From Branchiostoma floridae (Eukaryota > Chordata > Leptocardii > Amphioxiformes > Branchiostomatidae), in contig NC_049984.1 of the NCBI RefSeq assembly GCF_000003815.2, positions 8,919,196-8,983,195 on the forward strand: a stretch of 64,000 bases of DNA, given 5' to 3'. Numbering within the stretch: position 1 is the stretch's first letter; the number at the start of each line of letters is the position of its first letter. Below the pieces are notes generated by a model, which saw nothing but the letters and a program-made list of their open reading frames with translations, searched no databases and had not been told where the DNA came from. Below, in pieces: positions 1 to 12,306 of this stretch. The translations under genes and the position numbers were made by a program.

Positions 1-360
1 TTCCTTTCCCGGTCATATCTCCCGGTTAAAAATCGCGAAAAAAATTGCCAAGCTTCCCAGAGAGGCCGGTGAAGGAGGCTACTATTGAACATACATTGGG
101 TATGCTCTACTAAACAGGGCTGAGGTTTCCACTTTTGTAGTCATGGCTTCTAACCAGCTATCAAACAATGTCAATGAGAGAATCGGCTTTACCAAAAGAA
201 AACATTTATTAAGGCGATTCTTTGATTGGCTGACAGCTGGTTAGTGGCTACCTCTTTCTCTAATATGTGTTAAGGAGCCTCAGGTTCACGTTTTTAATCG
301 GCTGTCGTGAGATATTAAGTATGAGATATGAAGGTACGTCTCAGATGTCTTGTTTTCCAG

Positions 361-1783
361 GCGACCAGATGGTGAGGGATCCTAACGTTAAGTGGCAGAT
401 TAACTTCTGTGGCAGACAGGTGACAGGAGCCACTCTTGGGATTGTGGGTATGGGAGGTATTGGGTATGCCGTAGCCCAGAGAGCTCGTGCCTTCAGGATG
501 AAGATATTCTACCACAACAGGACCAAAAGGTATGAACAGTATTATTTCTTCTATTATACATTTGTATTATAATTCATATCATTGTAGATTGTCTCAAGCA
601 TTCCTCGTTGAGTTATTAGCATTGTCAAAGTCCTAGGGAAAAATGTTGTATTTCTGGGTACCCATTGTTTTTGATCACGTTCTCCTTGTTGGATCACTTC
701 AGCTGAATTCTTTAGAAAAAAGAGAAGAATCACTACCTGCCCACCTTTTATTCAGGACACAAAATGTAATTTTTCCTATGGCTTGAGACGAAGTTTCTAT
801 TTCTTTCCTTGAGTACAATGATGTGATGTCTCAGTTTAGGGACTGCAGTAAATTAAGTAGAGGAAGGTTGTTGAAGAGCTGACCTCATTAACGATCTTCA
901 TCTACTTAACATTTTGCTGTTTCATCTCTTCAGGCCCCAGACTGAAGAAGAGGCAGTGGGTGCCCAGTACTGTGCCACCCTGGAGGAGCTCTTGCCACAG
1001 TGTGATTTTGTCATCATAGTGACTCCACTAACCGCTGAAACTAAAGGAATGTTTGGCAAAAAGCAGTTTGAACTGATGAAGCCATCTGCCACCATCATCA
1101 ACATTGCAAGGGGTTAGTTGAGTTGGCTTTCTCTTTTTGTTTGGGGGTTTGAATGATTTTATTCAGTATTCAATGCCATAATGTTAGTGTTGTTAGCTCC
1201 TTGAAAAGAGAGGTATCATGCATAATCGGTTTGTTTATTTGTCTTGGTGTGCGTCTACAGTCATGTAGTCATGTGAATATTGCAGTGTCAGCTGACATGG
1301 AAGTTATTTGATAGGATATATTGTTCTGGAAAGTTGGAAGTATATGGTTTGACTCAGGTCAAATGGTGTTGTGGTTGAGAGGCTACACCCATGCGGTTAT
1401 GTCAGGTCGTTAGGGGTAACCATGAGTAAGAGCTTGTCACTGATATTCAGACATTGATTATATCAGGCTCTTGATGTCTTCACACAGGTTCTTCGTCTTC
1501 TTTTCATCAGACCACTTTTTGTACTTTTCACACAGGTAGCATCATAGATACAGAAGCCCTGCTAGAGGCACTACAGAACAAGACCATCGCTGCAGCAGCC
1601 CTGGATGTGACAGACCCGGAGCCCCTGCCTGACGACCACCCCCTGTCCAAGCTGCAGAATGTGACCTTCACCGCACACATGGGCGGTGCCACGGTACAGA
1701 CCAGGAGCAACGCGTTCGCAATGGCTGTGCAGAACCTCCTGGATGCTTTCAGTGGTAAACCTCTGGTCAACCAAGTCATCTAA
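361..1783 (+). CDS. D-2-hydroxyacid dehydrogenase (glyoxylate/hydroxypyruvate reductase-like), 3' part
   Basis: Three terminal exons: 361-529, 934-1112 and 1536-1783 (TAA at 1781-1783). All junctions are GT-AG and phases close (AG+G, then G+GT). The product is an NAD(P)-dependent reductase of 2-oxo acids such as glyoxylate or hydroxypyruvate, usually cytosolic. Exon 1 holds the Rossmann nucleotide-binding motif (GIVGMGGIG). Exon 2 ends in the catalytic arginine segment IARG. Exon 3 has the catalytic glutamate in DPEPLP and the catalytic histidine in AHMGGAT, then the family's C-terminal helix. About 200 residues are visible, against about 320-330 for full-length members, so the N-terminal substrate-binding half lies left of the window; bases 1-360 look intronic. 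It resembles the animal group often named probable 2-ketogluconate reductase as much as GRHPR itself, so no symbol is given. The fold and active site are clear; the substrate is inferred. Confidence 0.9.
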
Positions 1784-2003
1784 TTAGGGACTAGAAACTG
1801 TGCCTTGTCACCTTGTGTTTTTGGTAACTGACCTAAAAATATTTAGGGTTTGTGATTTTTAATAATAGATTTTGGCCTCAAATGACTTATAAATTATGTT
1901 TAACAATGTAACACTGGTATTTGGAAATGCATTGAGTGTTCAATTCAATTCAATTGAGTATTACATTGAGTATATGCACCAGTAAGTAAAAAAAATGGAA
2001 TGT

Positions 2004-2103
2004 NNNNNNNNNNNNNNNNNNNNNNNNNNNNNNNNNNNNNNNNNNNNNNNNNNNNNNNNNNNNNNNNNNNNNNNNNNNNNNNNNNNNNNNNNNNNNNNNN
2101 NNN
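2004..2103. other. assembly gap, 100 N
   Basis: Exactly 100 N, a conventional size for a gap of unknown length. It lies just downstream of the reductase stop codon. Confidence 0.99.
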
Positions 2104-2400
2104 ATCTGCATAAAGTACCAATAACAATAATATATGGGTACAATTTTTTTTATTGTATCGAACATTTTGCAGTATTTTGACAATTTTGTTTGTTTTACAC
2201 ATGGATATTTCCATACAGTGCAATAACTAAAGTACACTAAACATCAACATGTGTCAAAGTTGTTATATAAATGTCTGTGGCATAAAATGCTGATACTTTT
2301 AAAGTTAACTTAACAGACTTGATACTATTATTCTACTGATAACATAGAGCCAGAATATGAATGCAACAGAAATCTCTTTGTATACCTTAGTTGGTTTATA

Positions 2401-2586
2401 TAGTCAAACCTGTACAAATGACCACCTCTACATAGGAACCACCAGGACAAACTGACCAGTTTTTGGTGGTCTCTAAGATAATTTTTCCACATGGACCAGA
2501 TTTTATCAGTCATTTTAAACGAGGACAACAACAACAACAACAACAACATCAGTCCAACAAGTGGTCTTCTTTGACAGGTTTGACTG
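2401..2586 (+). mobile_element. TA-flanked MITE, CAGTCAAACCTG family (copy A)
   Basis: Inverted ends TAGTCAAACCTGT at the left and ACAGGTTTGACTG at the right, bounded by TA on both sides. The interior mentions the same GACCACC/GGTGGTC words as the copies at 42914 and 44800 and holds a short (CAA)n run. TA duplication and these termini fit a non-autonomous Tc1/mariner (pogo/Tigger-like) element; the superfamily is inferred. Confidence 0.75.
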
Positions 2587-4914
2587 TACTTTCCAAGAAT
2601 CAATTATACATTGTCCTAATTATAAAAGCAATAACAATAAGCATGTAAGAATCACTATTCTAACCTAAACCATGCCCCTACATATAGCTTCGAGACCTTG
2701 ACCAGCATTCTGTCACAACCATATACAGTGACAGTAGAGTACTCTTAATGAACAATATGTAATGTCACATGCAATTGTGCAATTAACAGGTACATAAAAT
2801 GTTAATTGAAACTGCAAATACTACCACAATGTTTCACAAGGCACTGGACTACATAATGTGATAATGGTTGAGGCACATATACAACATCGGTAAGAACTAG
2901 TGCACCATATGGCATATGGTGTGACTGTATATGTTACAGATACCATTCTTCATCAACATCATATGTCATGTATTCTCCTATGTAGAGCCTCCCCTGTAGC
3001 TGATAGATGTACCTTGGGAGGCTCTGCTAAACCAGGCCCTTTAGATTGGTTCTTGCCATACCAGTTATACTGTATTTTACTATTACAGTCTTAGATTTAT
3101 TTTGAAAGGTTTTCTGGTTGATACCTGTCAAAGGCTATGGAAGAACAGGAAGTGGCCAGGGAAGAGATTTTAGGTGCATTTTTGTTACGTTTTAGTACCC
3201 TTCTGATACCTTTACAATACACTTAATATGCACCAACTGTTCCTCAATAGTATATTTCAAATGTTCCCATCAAATCTTTTCATAGACAACCACATCCATG
3301 AACACTAGGGACGTAATACCATACCTGTACTGCACATAACAATTCCTATACTTTAAGTATGAAAATTGCATTACATTGCTTGAAACAATCAACATATATG
3401 TCTGTCTGTACAATGCTTCCTGAATGTTACATTTACCGGCAGTACATTTTGTGTTCAGATCTTCTTTTATGCTAGTAATACAGTGTCATGTTTGTCTATC
3501 CATATGCATAGTTCTAAGTTGCCATCCTCCCATAGTGTTACTATTACAAAATATCCACATTTGTAACCAAACTACAAACTTGTCCTACAAGCATTGCAGA
3601 CAGCCAGTATTTGTCTGTATATGTATTCTGTTACTCATATCAGTCTTTTTCTAATGATGTTTAAGTAAACTCACAAGAGAGATGCTAATTATCAAATTAA
3701 GCAACAAAATCTCATCATTTCTACAATAAGGTGACATTGTTCCCACACGGATGTTACTGTAAGTTAATTTACTTTTGCAATGATTTTTTTTGTAATAGGA
3801 TGGAAAAGGATGTTTTAAAGGCGTTTTAAATATTCAGTTGAAACAAATCTGCAGTACAGTAGTCATACAAGGGAGTCACTTTTACGGTGTGATGGATTCA
3901 CAGTGGAGTGATTACGAAAAATGCAAAGATTAAACCGCAGCAAAAATGTCAAAATTTACAGTATCACTGACTACCAATGGCAATGCAGCTCTAATCTGTC
4001 AATAAACTGTTTAATATTATGGCAGGTAGAAGACTTCCGATTGGCCACCTGAGCATGTAGGAACCAGGGCCATGTTTTTATTAATCGTTTCGAGTTTTAA
4101 GCTTAGAAAAACAACAACAACGGCACATTTATGACAGCAACAGGAAATAATAGATCCTATAATCAACTACATGTACAATGTATATGCTATTTGCTAAGTA
4201 TTCAACATTTAGTTTTACTTAGAGACAAAACTTTCATAAAGTCTACATCAATATCTTGACAGTATCACAATATTGTGTAAAGATTTGCATCCATACATCA
4301 TTATTTAAAGGGGACAAACCAGTGACAAGACAGTGTAGAAATGGAAAAAACACAATTGCACTGAAAAGGAAACAACAGACTTCCACAGGAAAGCTGACAG
4401 AAGCCAAAAGTTATAAGATACAGAAGAAAAGTCACACAAATAGTTAACTTGAAGAACAAAAATTGCACTGACAATCCCTCCCCCAACGTTCATCCTATTC
4501 TGTTTGAAATGTAACCACCATGTCTGAACTACGATCTATGCAACAATCCTTTAGAAATTCGATATGATAATTTCTTGAGTTGCTTTACGTAAGTAACTAA
4601 TAGGGAGCAAGTGGCAAATATCATTAATAACTAACACTACGAATACACAGAGGAAAGAGTTTAACATTGGTTACATATATAGTCAACATCATAAAGCATT
4701 AACATGAAATAGCATCACATTGCAAACACTCTTCAAAACTTGGCAGATGGTGGGAACAACAGAAAAAGTTGCAAATAAGACAGAATGGTTGTAGGGGGGT
4801 TGGGGTAATCTTTTTTAAGGCTTACAAAAAATGTTGTGTTTCCTGATACTGGGAACAAAACCAGCCTGTCTCCTAATTCTAGCAAAGATGTCAGGTCTTC
4901 ACAGACCACGTCCA

Positions 4915-5080
4915 TACCAGGATTCACAAGTTAGGATCCACTCAGGCATGAGACTGATCCCGACTTGATCCACCTACTGAGGTGGATCCAAACATTTACC
5001 CCCTCTGATCAGACTGTTTCACACCAGGTCTGCAAATCTGGATCCAAGGCTGAGTGAATCCCGTTCTGCAAATCCTGGTA
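4915..5080. mobile_element. small inverted-repeat element (TACCAGGATT ends)
   Basis: Left end TACCAGGATTCACA and right end TGCAAATCCTGGTA are inverted copies with about two mismatches. The interior is rich in GGATCC-like words. A diverged relative may lie at 7277-7388. This looks like a MITE; no target duplication is certain. Confidence 0.5.
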
Positions 5081-5207
5081 TGAAAGGTCATAGTGTAGGT
5101 CCTATACTATGATAATATGACATATTTGCTGAAATAAACATGCTTGAGAAAACATATTCAAGATAATGATGACCCTGGGGTTGGACAATTTCCTATTTCA
5201 ACGGATA

Positions 5208-8200
5208 TCAGAGCTGAGCAACATCCCCTTTCCCCTCCAGCCGTGCCTCCCTCTCTCTCTCCCTCATCTTCCTCAGGGCCAGTTTCTTCCAGAACAGCCC
5301 TTCCTGCCTCTTCCCCAGCTTCATGACAGGGTACGGCTCGGTGCGTATGTGCCTGATGTTGTAAGGGCAGTTCCTGAGGTGTTCAGCCATGGAGGGGGAG
5401 TCTTCATAGTACCAGGACTTTCACAGGGTGAAGGCAGTGCTGAAGTACCATTTTCTGGGAAGTAACAAGAAGTTTTTGGGTGAATTTTCTAAAGCCCGAA
5501 CCCCTAACCTGTTTTAATAACAGTTGATTTCTAAAACAGGTCCCANNNNNNNNNNNNNNNNNNNNNNNNNNNNNNNNNNNNNNNNNNNNNNNNNNNNNNN
5601 NNNNNNNNNNNNNNNNNNNNNNNNNNNNNNNNNNNNNNNNNNNNNATGGAGTATACCATGCTACTTTCAAGAAGGTGGTCTTAACCTGCATGTTTCTTTG
5701 AGACCTAAATAACTACGTACGTACCAAAATTCATACAAATCCATCAAAAGGATCTTGAGCTATGTGGCAGAGAAGACAGATGTCATCTACAGTATTTACA
5801 TTTTCAATACGCAAGCTCCTAGTACTAGCAGAACAAGTCTAGGTCCTTGGCTACATGTGGTTTCTAATGAATATCTACATGATTGCGACGTTAAGATTGC
5901 TATATTTTCCCTCATTGCATAGTCGTGGTAGTCACAACTGTATGCCCAGCATCTCCCTACCTGGTGAGAGATTTGCCATGTGAAGAGGGTCTTGTATCGC
6001 CTCTTCTCCCACTGCTGCACAACAATGCCCCTGTCCTCCAGGATGCTGTAGCAAACCTACAGAGTACAAAGGATAGAAATGCCACAATCTTATCAGAACT
6101 ATCTTTGCTACATGTACCAGTATCACAAGGCTCCAAGTTCATTTTGGGGAATGAGTCCGGTCCTGTCCGGTCTGACATGTCTGCTCCATCCAAAAAAGTT
6201 AACATGACAGTTTGCTAGTACAACATCAATGGTGCACTGTCAAAATCACATGCTTCTCGAGTCTGGATCTGATATTCCAAATTGTTAACAAGCAATACAA
6301 CAAAGGTTTTATTATTTTTTTCTGACACTCAAATCTCAAGAATATGTAGTATATACACATTAATTATGTACAATAGTAGGATAGTACTCTTATGTTTGTG
6401 ACCCTGCAAAATATATTATCATCAAGGACTTAGGTACACACATATTTGAAAAATTAGTTACACAGCTCCAATTTTGGGTGCACAAAAGGGCATATACACC
6501 TAGTATTTCGAGTCCTGAACTTAGTATAACAGTCCTTACATACAGCGAGGCTTATACAAATTGTGTAAATGGAATGTGGAGTCTGCCACTTAACAGACGT
6601 TAACTGCTGTGCTTCCTGTCTTACAACATTCTTCTGCATCAAAGCACACAATCCACAGTCAAACATGTCCCACATGCCAAACAGCCTGTCCCTGTAGGTC
6701 TTCATTACTCACTATACACAAGACAAGTCTAGAGTCAACTATTCTCATGCCAACATTCCTCAGTCTCTTACAGCAAGGAGCTAAAAGCATACTTCAAATC
6801 TAGTCATGTGGAGCAACAAAAAAGTGAATGCAACAACATCAAAATCTGTTTTGGTCTTGGGTTTTTGGTAATAACTCTGATGCACAACAGTATGTTAACA
6901 GAGTTTGCAAGCAATATTTCGAACTTGCTAAAAATGTTACCCATTCAACAATTCGTTGCCTTGTGGCAAGATACCAATTTGGGTGTTTTTGTAAAATGAG
7001 ATGTTGCTGTACAAGTTTTTAGAATGGGAATTCTTTGGCAGCAAGCCACTGTGGAGTTTTGTGAATGTGAGCAAAAACAAATTAGGTATTCAGCTGTCTC
7101 TAAGGGTACTCTCCATGCAGTAAACTTCTAAATGAACATCTTGTTCAATGTTAAACTCAAATACAGAAATGAAATGAATGGGGGCAAAACTATTATTCCA
7201 GATTTGTGCAGGGTTGAAGAGCAAAGGACTAGATAGGGAATGTGGTCAATGACCACATGCCAATGATGCCATTGAATACCATGATTCACAAATCAGGACT
7301 CACCCAGGGCACAGGATTGATCCCAGTTCACAAAGCCTGGTAAGAACGGGGTCCAAGGGGGGGATACAGATTCAGACTCTTCATACTAGGATTTACGAGC
7401 TTGAATCAAACCTGTGCCTACAGCAAGATGAATTCCAGTTCATAAATCTACTCCTATCTTTACATGTAGGTACATTGTACATTTTGTACAAGGAAAAATG
7501 ACTGATAACTTGTGCTCTTACCTCTCTTGTCAGCTTGGAGACCATGGAAAAGTTGCACAGACTGAAGCTGTCCAGACACAGAGCTATGTGCTGTAGAATC
7601 TCAAACGGCAGAGTGCTCAGTCTATCCCTCCACTTCCGCCTCTTCCTCCTGTCTCCTGTTTCAACCTTCCCGACAACCCCGCAGCTGTTGTCATCTGATT
7701 CTGAATCTGATGGTTCAGGTGACTCTATTACACTCTCATCTATGAGAGGCCTGATACCAAAACTTTCCAGATGCTGGTGGAAGATGATGGTGCCATTCTT
7801 CTTGTGGGGGTACAGCCTACGACGGGAGTGGGTGCAGCCATAAATGGCGAGGGGACACCGCTGTTCTATCCAGCCGTTCAAGCCGCCGTGAATGTCGTTG
7901 TGTACGTTCTGGAAGTGTGATGGATACTCGTCTCTCCTAAACTCCTGTCCGCATACGAATGTGTACATGGTGCGCGGCTTGTTCTGATACCTTGTGATAG
8001 ACTCGAGCACGAGGTCTAGAACTAGTGTGTTAGAGTGGTCTACTGCCGGTGCTGATCCCATGGGCCCAACCTGTGACGTTGTGGCAAACACTGCGGTAGG
8101 GATCTGTACAGTCTGCACGGCAGCCTCTCTTTTAAATTCAGTCACTTTCCTGCTGTAAACATTGAGAGGATAGATGTCGAACCAGGCCTCTAACATTACG

Positions 8201-11087
8201 CTCAGGTCATCCTCAGACACCTTACTGTCTGAGAAGTTCAAAGAGTTGCTCACGGCTTTGGTTCCGACAATCTCATCATCGAGCTCCAGGTCCTCAGTAC
8301 CCACACACTTGGACTGCTGGGTCCTGGGATCCAAGAAGCGCATGTCCAAGACGTGACTCGGTGTAAAAGTGGATGGCGGTCTGAACATGCTTACAGAACG
8401 ATGAGCGATTCCTTGTCGATCGTACCAGCACGAAAATACAGGTTCGTGTTCTTCTACTGAATCTTCTTCTGTGCTGGGAGGCTCTTCGCAATTACTTCTG
8501 ATGTCAACTTTGAGCTTACCATCCGCCCCCACCTCTTCTGTTATCACGACATTTTCTGCCGCTTTTTGTGTATCGTGTAGTAACTGCGTGTAATAGTCTA
8601 CCTTTTGTGCCACGTCCTGCAACTCGTCAGCCACATCATCTGGACTGGGTTCCCTTTCTGTCCCACTGACTTCCCCGTTGGACAAGTCTTCATGTATTGA
8701 GGCAGCAGCAGCACCATGTAGTTCCTCTGTATCCTCATTGACTTTTTCCTGTCTACTAGTGTTACCACCTGCAGAAGCAGCATTATTCAGAGTATCCAAA
8801 GCCGCTGACAGGCTCTGGGTCATCTGTAGTGTAGCCTTGTACAGTTTGCTGGAGGCACTTTTGGAGCTTTCATTCTCGGGAAAGGGCGGTGGCATCGGAG
8901 GGGATTGCTTCTCCCAACCGTTCATGACGCTCGAGTTTACTACTAAACCCTCGGCACTTGTTGTGTTCTCTTCCTTTGCAAAGCTACCCATTTCCTCTGA
9001 AGGCGTCGAAGCCTCTGAGTCTGACACAGACTGTTGAATAATGCTGCTCATCAGCGCCAGCCTGGCCCGGTCAGACGCCTTCATGGTCTCCATGAGTATC
9101 CTCTGATCTCTTAGAGCCAGCGCAATGTCCAGCTGGTCCTTGTACACCTGAGCATCGGCTTTGACAATAGGAACGTGGGATTGTCTCTCCACGGAGAACA
9201 CCGGCCAGCGATTCCACTCCATGGTACAGCGCACAACGCTGGCCGGACAGTGGGCCAGGTGCCTGGCATGCTGTCCTCGAGGCATCCATTTTGGACAGCC
9301 GTTGACAGCATTGATACATGGTGCCTTCTCATTGGGGCAGATAAGTCCATGCTCCGACAGCTTGCACGCGTGAAAGCGAGCGCCGCAGTCCGCCGGGCAT
9401 GCCTGCATCTCACAGGAGACATCCAACTCCGGCTTGACGAAACAGCTCCGCCTGTAGCACTGGGTACAGTGGCTATGGGGCACCAGCAAGTAGTCTTCAC
9501 CTTCTTGAGATTCTGAACAGTGACACAATAACAGCATCATCAGTCATCACATTAACGTCCTGTTACATACATGTAAGACAACATTCTTTACTGATATCAA
9601 AGCTAATATTGATACAGTCAAATCTGTGTTATTGGTTACATATGCATAGCAACCAGCTGGCCATTGTGGTCACTCCCTTAAATTTTTCCCATTGACCTTA
9701 GCTTTAGGGATGTAGATAGAAGAAATCTCTCTGACATTGACATGGTCTGTGGATGACAAAGGGTCAAATCAAAAAACATATCACTACAGTACTAGTACCC
9801 TCATTGTCACACCATATTACTATGGCATGGATACTAGACCCCACCTGGTTATAAAACATTTACAACAAACTACAAAATTATAGAATGTCTTTTGCTTTAA
9901 ACAGTTCACAGTATGAAGTAAAGTGTTAAAGTATAACCATACATTTGATCAAATGTACATGTTTTAAGTACATCAGTTGCATTTCAAAATGTAAGTTTAA
10001 TTTTGCCTGATGGCTACTTTTATGGTCTCCACAATACCATGCCATGAAATTTCATGTATCTAGTTGGAGAGCTCCAGTACTTACAAGCTCAAACTCAATT
10101 TGTAAACAAAGTGATAGCCTAACAAACAAGAGGTTGAAAGGTCAATCCTTTCTTTTTATAACATCCATTGCATTGATACACCCGATCCCCCCGATCTCGT
10201 AAGTTAAGCAACGTGCAGTCCAGTCAGTACATTGTGTACTTAGATGGGAGACCACCAAGGAACCCTGGATGCTGTAGTCTGACTAAGAGTAAGAATTCAC
10301 GAACTCGTCTTTCGGACGGGACATAAAACGAAGGTCTGGGAGTTCAAGGAGGTGTCCTGAGCATGTAAATCAGCCTCATCACTCAAACATTGGGCACCTA
10401 CTGGCTACAAATAATACACCAGATGTATTATTATTATTATTTTTCAATCTTCTGGTCATTTAATTTATCCTTGATCAGGATTCAGGAATGAAAATATGTA
10501 AATCTGTTGTAACTCAGGGATACGGCTAGGGTTGGAGACACAAGACATTATTCACAAAGAACATCCTGTCAAGGCTAAAAAAATTCTTACTGACAGGAAC
10601 ATCCTGTCAATAGCCTCGGACATTTTTATACCATGTTTTCAATTTCAACATGACAGCGCTGGACTTTGTCCAACTTCATTGATTGCAAATCGACAACAGT
10701 AGGTGCTAACATTCTTCAGGGCACCAATGTTATACAACAAGCCAGGCTCCACTCTGATTCATAAAACTTGATCCCTTGCTGCGCCATAATTACGCAACGT
10801 CTACCAGTCAAAACAAAAATATGACAGCAATGTCGGCCCGTCGCACGACCTACAAGCTTTGCACGTCTCTGTCAGAAAGACCTCGAAACCGGCGCGACAT
10901 TTGTACCAAAATTCTCTCCTTGTCACGGCAATAATTGATAACCTGGTCAATTCTAAACGACTATCAGACATTTCTAGATACGACAGTTGATACAGATAAG
11001 AACTCGTCCTCCAGACAAATCTAATAATGCGGTACAAAAATCTGCTTTTCGTCAAATTCCATCAATCATACCTTCTACGGCAGCCAT
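5208..11087 (-). CDS. FBXO30: F-box only protein 30/40-like ubiquitin ligase adaptor, with disrupted last exon
   Basis: Exons on the minus strand: 11087-11072 (ATG, codes MAAVE plus one base), 9512-7522, 6056-5961 and 5454-5208. The first two introns join in phase. The N-terminus carries a Cys/His-rich TRAF-type zinc finger (about residues 20-100, ending in CTMEWNRWPV, a hallmark of FBXO30/40). A long acidic, probably disordered middle follows, then the F-box (LPFEILQHIALCLDSFSLC, about residues 625-665). The C-terminal part (QQWEKRRY, TWQIS, WYFSTAF, SMAEHLRNCPYN) lines up with vertebrate FBXO30. Such proteins link substrates to SKP1-CUL1 ligases; human FBXO30 is 745 aa. Oddities: the last exon needs a phase that exon 3 does not supply (one extra A in AAAA at 5451-5454), and an in-frame TGA lies at 5421-5423, although both flanks are conserved in one frame. 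The 100-N gap 90 bases away makes sequence error plausible. FBXO40 is the paralogous alternative. Confidence 0.88.
5546..5645. other. assembly gap, 100 N
   Basis: Exactly 100 N, inside the last intron of the F-box gene. It lies about 90 bases from the acceptor of the disrupted terminal exon. Confidence 0.99.
7277..7388. mobile_element. possible diverged copy of the TACCAGGATT element
   Basis: Starts TACCATGATTCACA and ends near TACTAGGATTTA, resembling the ends of the 4915 element, with related GGACTCA and GGGGTCC words inside. It sits in an intron of the F-box gene. The match is weak. Confidence 0.35.
10157..10443 (+). mobile_element. 5S-rRNA-derived SINE (copy 1)
   Basis: The head resembles eukaryotic 5S rRNA: CCCGATC, GATCTCGTAAGTTAAGCAACG (A-box region), TAGATGGGAGACC (intermediate element/C-box) and GGATGCTGTAG near the 5S end. 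An unrelated body follows (ACCTACTGGCT, ATACACCAGATG) with a TTATTATTATT tail, the structure of a SINE3-type element transcribed by RNA polymerase III. It lies in intron 1 of the F-box gene, on the opposite strand to that gene. A second, interrupted copy is at 39599. Confidence 0.8.
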
Positions 11088-12306
11088 CTTGAATGTCACT
11101 TCTCGCGAGATTTTTCGAGATGTCGTGAAGTGATTCTTGTCTTTCTTTAGCTAACTTTGTCCAGCTGCTAAATATATGATCGCTTAGTCACTGCAAGAGA
11201 GGTTAGGCCACGAAACGTTTTGCAAGTCTTGGTGATGTTTGACCAGTTGCCATCCAGTGCGCATGGATCAACAGCGGCTCCTAGCAGTTCATCAAAGCAC
11301 TACAACACCAAGTACGCATTTCTGCTCCTACTGCAGTGATATTTTTCGCCACTACATGGCGCTTTTGATCCATCTAGATGAAAATGTTTATATCATTGAA
11401 CCATCTTTTAAGTTTTGTAGGACCTTCTCATCTTCAAATTTCTTCACTTTAAAAGAAGATCTATTTTCATTTTAAGTTATGTTTAGTCGAAACACCAGTA
11501 AATATCACAATATACACGCAAATGTGAGCTTGATTTATTCAATACAATTAATCATGTCAACAATCCATGATTTCATTAACATAAGCCTTTCTCATTTTTA
11601 TAACGGAAAAATCTTTCTGACAATTTTGTTGAAATAAGACTACAATAACGTACATGAGGAGTTCAATTCCTGTCAGCTTAATTGACAGTGATTTCTATCT
11701 TCTTGGGTTTACACTTGGTTACCAAGTCTTTATTTGCTTACATGACTTATACAATATCTAACAGAGTTGAAAGAAATCATCTTGGATGTAAGTTCATCTG
11801 TGACAGTAGTTAACATTATGCCACAATTTAAACTCTGCTGACATCACACTTTAATTTGTGTACGGATATAATTTAAAATTGTCATACACTTAAGCATCTT
11901 GTTAGGACAGGACAAGACAAAGGCAGCATAACAGGGAACAGACATCAATTTTACATGTTTTTCAGTCTCAACAACATGAATTCATGTCTAACGTTTTTCA
12001 TCTCAGCCTCTTGTGCGTATTCTTCCTTTAAGCAAGGTCTCCATTCTTCAAAAGATCACTCAGTTGCGACGCTGGCCACTTCAGTATAATTGGCAGCATG
12101 TCTTTGGGAAGTAAGCAAATCACAAGCAATAGATACGGTCCGAGTTGCACTCAGAACCAACTTCCATGAGCCAATTCTAGGCAGGTCCATGTCATCCTTA
12201 AGTCATGCAAACATGCAAGTAAAAACGCGACAATGTTCATCATTTAGAGACAATCTCCTTGATGATATGTAGCCAATTCAACAGGGTTGGACTATGTGGC
12301 TGGCTA
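11088..12306. other. intergenic region, F-box promoter side and TCAIM 3' flank
   Basis: This 1.2-kb spacer separates two minus-strand genes. Its left end, just upstream of the F-box ATG, should hold that promoter (CGCGAGATTTTTCGAG near 11104); I see no convincing TATA box. The right part probably contains the TCAIM 3' UTR. No coding match was recognised. Confidence 0.5.

Larger units (their letters stand above)
1784..5207. other. intergenic region between convergent reductase and F-box genes
   Basis: No coding segment with a recognisable protein match is visible. The stretch holds the 3' end of the reductase gene, an N gap, one TA-flanked MITE at 2401-2586 and a small inverted-repeat element at 4915-5080. 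Its right part probably contains the 3' UTR of the F-box gene on the minus strand. At 3930-3992 a weak match to the right end of the GCGG-type MITE at 22348 may be a decayed copy. Confidence 0.6.

Noticed and set aside
5421-5423. selenocysteine at the F-box TGA
   Set aside because: FBXO30 is not a known selenoprotein, the aligned position is not cysteine, and the exon also has a phase error, so sequence error is simpler.
10157-10300. functional 5S rRNA gene
   Set aside because: Many differences from 5S rRNA in conserved positions, an extra insertion, and a SINE body with an ATT tail attached; the second copy has the same body.
11239-11475. 78-codon plus-strand frame upstream of the F-box gene
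   Set aside because: No match, AT-rich and serine-rich composition expected of non-coding DNA.
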